Shown here: positions 58,676-64,000 of the stretch, one piece after another
How positions within the stretch are numbered: the first letter of the stretch is position 1
Layout of the letters: each line of letters starts with the position of its first letter
Assembly (NCBI RefSeq): GCF_016616425.1
Contig: NZ_CP067101.1
Coordinates: 558,001-622,000 of the forward strand
Source: Bradyrhizobium diazoefficiens
Lineage (GTDB): Bacteria > Pseudomonadota > Alphaproteobacteria > Rhizobiales > Xanthobacteraceae
DNA length: 64,000 nt
Direction of reading: 5' to 3'
Translations under genes and position numbers: made by a program
The notes under the pieces: generated by a model
What the model saw: only the letters and a program-made list of their open reading frames with translations
The model's database searches: none
Told to the model about the DNA's origin: nothing

Positions 58676-58724
58676 CCGCGGCTACCCCCCTCCCTGCCCC
58701 TCCCCCACAAGGGGGGAGGGAACA
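58264..58724. mobile_element. Element with about 50-bp terminal inverted repeats carrying the DUF559 gene
   Basis: Left end 58264-58313 and right end 58676-58724 are inverted copies of each other. Both begin TGTTCCCTCCCCCCTTGTGG at the outer edge and end CCGCGG inside, with one substitution and one extra base. Each end contains a C/G hairpin (CCTCCCCC-CTTG/ACAA-GGGGGAGG). The 461-base unit sits between pheS and pheT. The same hairpins flank the shorter element at 14078-14245. No transposase is present, so mobility is inferred. Confidence 0.65.
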
Positions 58725-58755
58725 GAGAGAGTGGAATTACTTCCGACACTGACCA

Positions 58756-59838
58756 TCACGAGCTCAGCCCTCCGGCAAGCGTTGGCACTTCGAGTGGCTT
58801 GAAGCCGTAATGGGACAGCCAGCGCACGTCGCTGTCGAACAGCTGGCGAAGATCGGCGATGCCGTATTTCAGCATGGCGATGCGATCGATCCCCATGCCC
58901 CAGGCAAAGCCCTGGTACTCGTCGGGATCGATGCCGCAGGCGCGCAGCACGTTCGGATGCACCATGCCGCAGCCGAGAATCTCCAGCCAGTCCTCACCTT
59001 CGCCGAAGCGGATCTCGCCCTTGTCGCGGCGGCACTGGATGTCGACTTCCAGCGACGGCTCGGTGAACGGGAAGAACGAGGGCCGGAAGCGCATGTTGAT
59101 GTGGTCGACCTCGAAGAACGCCTTGCAGAACTCGTGCAGGATCCATTTGAGGTGGCCGAGATGCGAGCTCTTGTCGATGACGAGGCCTTCGACCTGGTGG
59201 AATTGCGGCGTGTGGGTCGCGTCCGAATCGATGCGGTAGGTGCGGCCCGGGCAGATCACGCGGATCGGCGGCTTCTGGCTCAGCATGGTGCGCACCTGCA
59301 CCGGCGAGGTGTGGGTCCGCAGCAGCATGCGCGAGCCGTCCTCCTTCGGATGGAAGAAGAAGGTGTCGTGCATCTCGCGCGCGGGATGGCCTTCCGGGAA
59401 GTTCAGCTTGGTGAAATTGTAGTCGTCGGTCTCGATGTCGGGGCCTTCGGCGACCGAGAATCCCATGTCGGCGAAGATCGTGGTCAGCTCGTCCCAGACC
59501 TGGCTCAGCGGATGGATGCGGCCCGCTTCAGTCGGCGCGTCGCGCAGCGGCAGGGTGACGTCGATGGTCTCGGACGCCAGCCGCGCATCGAGCGCCGCCG
59601 ATTTCAGGACGTCGCGTCGCGCGCTGAGCGCTGCGGTGACTTGGTCCTTGGCCTGGTTGATCGCGGCGCCTTGCGTCTTGCGCTCGTCCGGCGACATCTT
59701 GCCGAGCGTTGCGAGCAAGGCCGAGATCGAGCCCTTCTTGCCGAGGGCTGCGACGCGCACGGTTTCGAGCGCCGCCTCATCTGCGGCCGCGGCGATATCG
59801 GCGATGATCTGGGCTTGGAGCTGGGCAAGATCGGTCAT
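58756..59838 (-). CDS. pheS: Phenylalanyl-tRNA synthetase alpha subunit
   Basis: PheS carries the class II catalytic core of PheRS. The 360-residue protein has the N-terminal coiled coil (about residues 1-90, including [20 protein letters not shown]). [20 protein letters not shown], motif 2 [16 protein letters not shown] with [20 protein letters not shown], and motif 3 [16 protein letters not shown] end ([20 protein letters not shown]) follow. It comes after rplT by 189 bases; the separate DUF559 gene follows before pheT. Confidence 0.98.
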   Translation of the reverse strand: MTDLAQLQAQIIADIAAAADEAALETVRVAALGKKGSISALLATLGKMSPDERKTQGAAINQAKDQVTAALSARRDVLKSAALDARLASETIDVTLPLRDAPTEAGRIHPLSQVWDELTTIFADMGFSVAEGPDIETDDYNFTKLNFPEGHPAREMHDTFFFHPKEDGSRMLLRTHTSPVQVRTMLSQKPPIRVICPGRTYRIDSDATHTPQFHQVEGLVIDKSSHLGHLKWILHEFCKAFFEVDHINMRFRPSFFPFTEPSLEVDIQCRRDKGEIRFGEGEDWLEILGCGMVHPNVLRACGIDPDEYQGFAWGMGIDRIAMLKYGIADLRQLFDSDVRWLSHYGFKPLEVPTLAGGLSS

Positions 59839-60027
59839 GGCAATCCCTTTTGGCCAGGATGCTGAGCCGATGATCCTAGCCCGTCACACCCGGCATCGCG
59901 CCGGGCTTCCACGTCGGAGAGATGTGTTTTCGCGAGAGATGACGGCCGGAGCAGTCAAAGCGCCAAGACGCGCCTCTGCCCGGCCATCACAAGCTGAAAG
60001 CTGTGCAGGAGCACAGTCGAGGACGGC
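59839..60027. other. rplT-pheS spacer
   Basis: A 189-base spacer with a perfect hairpin CCCGGC-ATCGC-GCCGGG at 59889-59905. No U-run follows in the minus-strand direction, so termination before pheS is doubtful. I found no leader peptide rich in phenylalanine, so classical pheS attenuation is not supported. Confidence 0.4.
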
Positions 60028-60387
60028 TTACGCCGCCAGCGCAGCCTTGGCCTTCTCGGCGATCGCCTGGAACGACGCGGGCTCGTTGATCGCGAGATCG
60101 GACAGCACCTTGCGGTCCACGGTGATGCCCGACTTGGCGAGACCGTCGATAAATCGGCTGTAGGTCAGCCCGAACGGACGGACCGCGGCGTTAAGGCGCT
60201 GGATCCAGAGCGCGCGGAACGTCCGCTTCTTGCGCTTGCGATCACGGAAGGCGTACTGCTGGGCCTTCTCGACGGCCGGCTTGGCGGCGCGGATGGTGTT
60301 CTTGCGGCGGCCGTAGAAACCCTTGGCGGCCTTGTAGACTTTCTTGTGCTTGGCGTGGGCGGTCACACCGCGTTTGACGCGAGACAT
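60028..60387 (-). CDS. rplT: 50S ribosomal protein L20
   Basis: L20 binds 23S rRNA domain I early in large-subunit assembly. The 119-residue protein has the full family sequence, with [40 protein letters not shown] and the C-terminal [20 protein letters not shown]. It lies 79 bases after rpmI on the same strand. In E. coli L20 represses its own operon; the spacer could hold such a site, but I see no clear mimic. Confidence 0.99.
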   Translation of the reverse strand: MSRVKRGVTAHAKHKKVYKAAKGFYGRRKNTIRAAKPAVEKAQQYAFRDRKRKKRTFRALWIQRLNAAVRPFGLTYSRFIDGLAKSGITVDRKVLSDLAINEPASFQAIAEKAKAALAA

Positions 60388-60466
60388 GACAAAATCCTTC
60401 AGAGATGACTTCGGTTTCGGATCGCCGCGCGAATGCGGCGCGAGATGGCAGTGATCGTGGACGCGA

Positions 60467-60667
60467 TCAGGCGTTCGGCAAGAAGTACTTCTTGACGTTG
60501 TCGCCGTCGGTCTTGAACAGCACGCGGGTGCCGCGGAGCTGACGGATCTGCTTCTTCGTCCGCTTGATCATGCCGTGACGCTTGCCGCGCTGGGCGTGCA
60601 TCACTTTGCCGGTGGCAGTCACCTTGAAGCGCTTTTTGGCGCCCGATTTGGTCTTCAGCTTGGGCAT
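60467..60667 (-). CDS. rpmI: 50S ribosomal protein L35
   Basis: L35 is a small basic large-subunit protein. The 66-residue product [20 protein letters not shown] ... FLPNA has the family length and composition, with the [16 protein letters not shown] and [16 protein letters not shown] stretches. AGGAG lies just before the ATG on the minus strand (60676-60672). rplT follows. It is separated from infC by a terminator and a 378-base spacer. Confidence 0.99.
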   Translation of the reverse strand: MPKLKTKSGAKKRFKVTATGKVMHAQRGKRHGMIKRTKKQIRQLRGTRVLFKTDGDNVKKYFLPNA

Positions 60668-61045
60668 TTGGCTCTCCTAATGGCCACAGAAATCCGCCCG
60701 CGAAGGCGGCTGGCCGTCAAAATGCTCGTTAGAGCGTTGATTGTGCTCAGGTTTTTGCGAACACGCGCGAAACCCGCACGAACACCGCCACGGCAGCCCT
60801 TAATCAGCCGGGCGATGAAGGCTGGGCTTATGGCAGAGGACGGGCCAATTGGCAACGATGAACCGATGGAACTTGGTGAACGACTGTCGGGTGTTGCCAC
60901 CCCCATGTCCAAGCCGTGTCGCCCGGAGCAGGACCCCGCAGGCGGGAGAGATTGCAGCGGAGTTGGCGGGCGATACCTTCGACAACAAAACGGCCCGCCG
61001 GAGATCCGGACGGGCCGTTGGATTCCCAGTCCTAACAAGCCGGCG
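60668..61045. other. Spacer between infC and rpmI with a terminator
   Basis: This 378-base stretch contains an intrinsic terminator of infC at 60980-61019, and the remaining 300 bases must hold a promoter or leader for rpmI-rplT. No gene is supported. A TTGATTGTGCTCAGG-like AT-richer patch near 60737-60752 is a possible promoter area. Confidence 0.5.
60980..61019 (-). terminator. Rho-independent terminator after infC
   Basis: Arms AACGGCCCG (60989-60997) and CGGGCCGTT (61011-61019) form a strong GC stem. On the minus strand the stem is followed by TTTTGTTGT (60990-60982). It starts 27 bases after the infC stop. Confidence 0.85.
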
Positions 61046-61585
61046 TCAGCGCGGCGCCAGCACCATGACGACCTGACGGCCCTCGAAGCGCGCGTCCTGC
61101 TCGACCTTGGCGAGCTCGGCGACATCGGTCTTGATCTTGTCCAGCAGCTTGGTGCCGATCTCCTGGTGCGCCATTTCGCGGCCGCGATAGCGGAGCGTGA
61201 TCTTGACCTTGTCGCCCTCCTCGAAGAACCGCTGCATTGCGCGCATCTTCACGTCGTAATCGTGATCGTCGATCATCGGGCGGAGCTTGATCTCCTTGAT
61301 CTCGACGGTCTTTTGCCGCTTGCGGGCTTCCGCGGCTTTCTTCTGAGCCGAATACTTATACTTCCCGTAGTCCATGATCTTGCAGACGGGAGGGCTGACA
61401 TTCGGCGAAATCTCGACCAGATCCATGCCGGCTTCCTGAGCCATCTTGATGGCCAGAACCGTCTCGACCGTGCCTTTATTGTCACCGGTCTGATCGATCA
61501 GCTGGATCTGCGCATTGCGGATATCATCATTGATGCGCGGCCCGTCTTTGCTGGCAGCGGGCGGAGCTTTATTAGGACGGCGAAT
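61046..61585 (-). CDS. infC: Translation initiation factor IF-3
   Basis: IF-3 checks start codons and keeps 30S subunits free. The 179-residue protein has [59 protein letters not shown] and the C-domain [21 protein letters not shown] place the start at an ATT codon (61585-61583) with GGAG 8 bases before it. Homologues begin at this Arg-Arg-Pro-Asn sequence, and IF-3 genes classically use AUU so that IF-3 represses its own synthesis. An in-frame ATG at 61651 would add 22 residues and place the GGAG site inside the gene. Confidence 0.95.
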   Translation of the reverse strand: MRRPNKAPPAASKDGPRINDDIRNAQIQLIDQTGDNKGTVETVLAIKMAQEAGMDLVEISPNVSPPVCKIMDYGKYKYSAQKKAAEARKRQKTVEIKEIKLRPMIDDHDYDVKMRAMQRFFEEGDKVKITLRYRGREMAHQEIGTKLLDKIKTDVAELAKVEQDARFEGRQVVMVLAPR

Positions 61586-61835
61586 GGGTGGTTCTCCAAA
61601 GTTGTGAAGGAAGCGGCTATCTTGAAGGAAGATGCGTTTGCCGGCAAGCAAGTCGCTCGTGCGAGGAGCGAAAAACCCTCAAATGCGAGGCATTTTAGTC
61701 ACGCCCATCGGCTCGCTGATCGACATAGACACCTTGACCCTGTTCCGCAAGCGTTCCAAAGCGCCAACGTCAATATAGGGTTGCATCGCGGCCCGGCCCA
61801 CACATCCCGAACCACTCAGCCAGAGTAAACGTTCC

Positions 61836-62636
61836 ATGACCGATGCGATTCCCGACGCCGTGCTCGACTTCATCGCTGTGGGCGAGGGTCCGTCCGCACG
61901 CAAGATCGCGGTGCGCAGCCGGCGCGGGCAAGGGCCCGGACTGGTCTGGCTGGGCGGATTCAAGTCGGACATGCAGGGCAGCAAGGCCGTGGCGCTGGAC
62001 GCCTGGGCCCGGGACCACGGCCGCGCAATGGTCCGGTTCGACTATTCCGGTCACGGCGAATCCGGCGGCGACTTCGCCGACGGAACCATCGGGCGCTGGC
62101 TGGAGGAGAGCGTGGCGGTGTTCGAACGGTTCTGCGACGGCCCGCAAGTTCTGATCGGCTCCTCGATGGGCGGCTGGATGGCGTTGCTGCTCGCGCGCGA
62201 GATCAAGAAGCGGCAAGAGAAACAACAAGCCAAGGGCTCGCTCGCCGGGCTCGTGCTGATCGCGCCGGCACCCGATTTTACCGAGGAGCTGATGTGGAAG
62301 AATTTCTCGCCCGCGGTGAAGCAGGAGATCGAGACCAAGGGTGTCTGGATGAGACCGTCGGACTATGGCGACGGCTCGCCCTATCCGATCACGCGGAGCC
62401 TGATCGAGGAGGGCCGCAACCACCTCGTGCTTGGCAGCGCCATCGATCTTGGCTGCCCCGTCCGCATCCTGCAAGGCGCGCAGGACCCCGACGTGCCCTG
62501 GCAGCACGCCTTTGCGCTGACGCACCGCCTGCCGGCCGACGATGTCGTGCTGACCATGATCCAGGACGGCGATCACCGTCTCTCCCGCCCGCAGGACATC
62601 GCGCGCATTCTTGCCGCGGTGGCCGAGGTCGGGTGA
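61836..62636 (+). CDS. Alpha/beta hydrolase
   Basis: A 266-residue alpha/beta hydrolase close to the ABHD10/palmitoyl-thioesterase-like group. It has GPGLVWLGGFKSDMQGSKAV near residue 33, RFDYSGHGESGGDF (oxyanion region), the nucleophile elbow LIGSSMGGWMALLLA (Ser near 109), an Asp in LQGAQDPDVPW and a His in IQDGDHRLSRPQD. The natural substrate is unknown. It is divergent from infC with a 250-base spacer. Confidence 0.9.
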   Translation: MTDAIPDAVLDFIAVGEGPSARKIAVRSRRGQGPGLVWLGGFKSDMQGSKAVALDAWARDHGRAMVRFDYSGHGESGGDFADGTIGRWLEESVAVFERFCDGPQVLIGSSMGGWMALLLAREIKKRQEKQQAKGSLAGLVLIAPAPDFTEELMWKNFSPAVKQEIETKGVWMRPSDYGDGSPYPITRSLIEEGRNHLVLGSAIDLGCPVRILQGAQDPDVPWQHAFALTHRLPADDVVLTMIQDGDHRLSRPQDIARILAAVAEVG

Positions 62637-62656
62637 AACTGCCGCCAGAAATTCGG

Positions 62657-62759
62657 TGTCATCGTCCGCGAAGGCGGACGATCCAGTATTCTACCGGCGT
62701 TCGTTGTTGAGCCGAGAGGCTGCGGCGTACTGGATGCCCCGCCTTCGCGGGGCATGACA
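62657..62759. repeat. Inverted repeat between the hydrolase and SnoaL-like genes (family D)
   Basis: The left part 62657-62688 (TGTCATCGTCCGCGAAGGCG then GACGATCCAGTA) and right part 62728-62759 (TACTGGATGCCCCGCCTTCG then CGGGGCATGACA) are imperfect inverted copies. Each holds its own hairpin (GTCCGC-GAA-GGCGGAC; CCCCGC-CTTC-GCGGGG). They surround about 39 bases of unique DNA. Confidence 0.75.
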
Positions 62760-62782
62760 GAAACGGGAAGGGAGAAACACCA

Positions 62783-63250
62783 ATGACCGCCACCGCCATG
62801 CTGCGTGCCTTCTGCGACGCGGTCGAGCAGCGCAACGGCCGTGCGTTTGCCGAGCTGTTTACCGAGGACGGCGTCTATCACGACGTCTTCTACGGCGCCT
62901 TCGAAGGCCGTGCCAAAATCGCTGCGATGATCGACGACTGGTTCTATCGCACGGCGACCGATTTCCGCTGGGACATGCATGCCCCCGTGTCGGATGGCAC
63001 CACGCTCTATGCGCGCTACACCTTCAGCTATCGTTCGACCCTGCCGGACGCGAACGGCGCGCGGGCGATGTTCGAGGGTGTCGCGATCATGACGCTGAAG
63101 GGCGGCAGAATCGCCAGCTATCACGAGGTCGCCAACACCGCGCCGGCCTTTGTCGACCTGAAGTTTGCACCGGAACGGATTGCGAAGATCGTCGCCAGGC
63201 AGGGCGCGGAGCTGAAGGCGCGGCCGGAGATGCGGCGGCATTTGACCTGA
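62783..63250 (+). CDS. SnoaL/NTF2-like protein
   Basis: A 155-residue NTF2-fold protein. The family traits are an N-terminal helix (MLRAFCDAVEQRNGRAFAEL), then FTEDGVYHDVFYGAFEGRAK, MIDDWFYRTATDFRWDMHAP and a beta-sheet end (FEGVAIMTLKGGRIASYHEV). Such proteins act as small cyclases, isomerases or ligand binders; the role here is unknown. A GGGAAGGGAGAAAC site precedes the ATG. Confidence 0.85.
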   Translation: MTATAMLRAFCDAVEQRNGRAFAELFTEDGVYHDVFYGAFEGRAKIAAMIDDWFYRTATDFRWDMHAPVSDGTTLYARYTFSYRSTLPDANGARAMFEGVAIMTLKGGRIASYHEVANTAPAFVDLKFAPERIAKIVARQGAELKARPEMRRHLT

Positions 63251-63253
63251 CAG

Positions 63254-63395
63254 TCATTCCGGGGCGCGCGCTCTCCACATCGTCATTCCGGGATGCGCCG
63301 CAAGGCGCAGGCCCCGGAATCCATCGGGCAGCAAATATGGTGGAGGAATGGAGTCCGGGTTCGCGCCAAGTGGCGCGCCCCGGAATGGCGGAGGA
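63254..63395. repeat. Mosaic repeat after the SnoaL-like gene (family D-related)
   Basis: Several CATTCCGGG / CCCGGAATG-type units lie here: TCATTCCGGGGCGCGCGC (63254-63271), TCATTCCGGGATGCGCCG (63284-63301), AGGCCCCGGAATCCATC (63309-63325) and GCGCGCCCCGGAATGG (63375-63390). GATGCGCC-GCAA-GGCGCA and CGCGCCAAGTGGCGCG form hairpins. It lies between convergent genes. Confidence 0.7.
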
Positions 63396-63416
63396 GGGAG
63401 GGGCGGGTGCGCGTCT

Positions 63417-64000
63417 CTACCGCTTCGACGGATTCGCCATCGGCTTGCGCTGCGCCAGCGCTGCGACGGTTGCGGTGCCGATCGGGCCCGCCTCGTCATA
63501 GAGCCAGCATTCGCCGATCGCGACGCCATCGGTGGCGTGATGGTTCACCACCTCGAAGCCGATCCAGTTCGTCACCGGCAAGCGATGCAGATAGATCGTG
63601 ACGTCGCTGTTGATGTAGCCGAGCCCCTTGTCGCCGGCATTCGCAAACGGGCTGGCGAAATCGGCCCCGACAGCGACATGGACAAAAGGCGTCATCGGCA
63701 CGCCGGCAACGAGCTCGCGCACCTCGCTCATCCACAGCCGGCGCGGACCGAGCGAGCCCATGTGGCCGACAATCGGGCGCGTCGTCCATTTGCCGTTCAT
63801 GCCGAGCCTGGGATCGGCCGGCTTGGGAATGTTGGCCGGCTTCGGCACGTCCCAGTTTGGTGGCGACCAGACGTTGCCGTCAGGATTCTGCGTTTTGCGC
63901 AGTAGCTGACACGAGGCGCGCGCCATGCTGATTCCGCCGGAAACGAATTCCGCCTCGACCACGCGGATGCGCATTCCGTCGCGCACGAGGCGCGTCGTCA
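63417..64000 (-). CDS. Acyl-CoA thioesterase-like protein (cut by window edge)
   Basis: About 194 C-terminal residues are visible of a double-hotdog thioesterase-type protein. The frame continues past base 64000 without a start (an in-window Met at 63986 is internal, in RDGMRIRVVEAEFVSGG). VRDGMRIRVVEAEFVSGG and ARASCQLLRK are typical of the end of the first hotdog. PFVHVAVGADFASPFANAGD, YINSDVTIYLHRLP and TNWIGFEVVNHHATDGVAIG belong to the second, with the catalytic-type Asp. The physiological acyl substrate is unknown. Confidence 0.82.
   Translation of the reverse strand, partial: TTRLVRDGMRIRVVEAEFVSGGISMARASCQLLRKTQNPDGNVWSPPNWDVPKPANIPKPADPRLGMNGKWTTRPIVGHMGSLGPRRLWMSEVRELVAGVPMTPFVHVAVGADFASPFANAGDKGLGYINSDVTIYLHRLPVTNWIGFEVVNHHATDGVAIGECWLYDEAGPIGTATVAALAQRKPMANPSKR

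Noticed and set aside
59839..60027. Phe-rich leader peptide / attenuator before pheS
   Set aside because: No short frame rich in phenylalanine codons and no stem followed by a U-run.

Overview
This looks like a stretch of chromosome from a Bradyrhizobium-type alphaproteobacterium (order Hyphomicrobiales). The support is the high GC content with strong GC3 bias, the conserved block rho-hemJ / PPDK regulator-maf-coaE-dnaQ / secB / Tim44-mltA-smr / hslVU / his genes, and a PmtA-type phospholipid methyltransferase. The intergenic hairpin repeats also resemble those I associate with Bradyrhizobium genomes. The content is overwhelmingly core: replication, repair, protein quality control, histidine, CoA, glutathione and lysine biosynthesis, and translation. 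I saw no prophage, insertion sequence, CRISPR array, rRNA or tRNA gene.

Layout. 1-1192: rho (cut by the window edge) and hemJ on the minus strand. 1193-1649: gene-free DNA at a position where several alphaproteobacteria carry the replication origin. 1650-4972: PPDK regulatory protein, maf, coaE and dnaQ, with secB convergent. 5385-8192: Tim44-like protein, mltA and a Smr-domain protein. 8189-9334: unknown multi-span membrane protein. 9399-11971: minus-strand hslV - DUF2585 protein - hslU. 12224-17184: histidine genes hisB, hisH, hisA, hisF, hisE with a DUF2628 protein, then coaA. 17264-22409: a 39-residue small protein, a hybrid histidine kinase, a secreted protein, a YifB/ComM AAA ATPase and a PilZ protein. 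22489-27746: part of a Tad/Flp pilus locus (tadD facing cpaBCDE, without cpaF, tadB or tadC). 28145-31994: gshB, yraN and rsmI divergent from an LpoA-like lipoprotein. 32049-34549: hemW, rdgB, rph. 34718-36521: hrcA, grpE. 36659-38479: an exported nicotinamidase and an exported hypothetical protein. 38876-42147: dnaK, dnaJ. 42233-46268: pmtA, an FMN reductase, pyrF, a DUF1330 protein, dapB, gpmA. 46308-49329: MGMT-type repair protein, DUF2244 protein, nth, EI24/CysZ-like protein. 49488-52264: copper ATPase divergent from a CsoR repressor around a clear palindromic operator. 52159-54960: YiiX-like protein and a Tat-exported flavin amine oxidase. 55039-61585: infC, rpmI, rplT, pheS, a DUF559 gene, pheT and a TauE/SafE permease on the minus strand. 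61836-64000: alpha/beta hydrolase, SnoaL-like protein and a thioesterase cut by the window edge.

The genes cluster by function. HslV/HslU, HrcA/GrpE/DnaK/DnaJ and SecB form a proteostasis block, and dnaK carries an exact match to the alphaproteobacterial RpoH promoter pattern. IF3, L35, L20 and PheRS form the usual translation string. hisB to hisE give most of the middle of histidine synthesis.

The least ordinary observations are: (i) a DUF559 nuclease-like gene enclosed by about 50-bp terminal inverted repeats and wedged between pheS and pheT while keeping a 4-nt overlap with pheT; (ii) a DUF2585 membrane protein in the hslVU operon whose first 22 residues look like the start of a GNAT acetyltransferase, suggesting a deletion fusion; (iii) a convincing 39-residue small protein at 17264-17383; (iv) a probable frameshift in the tail of the YiiX-like gene; (v) a candidate origin or regulatory region at 1193-1649 with a nested inverted repeat.
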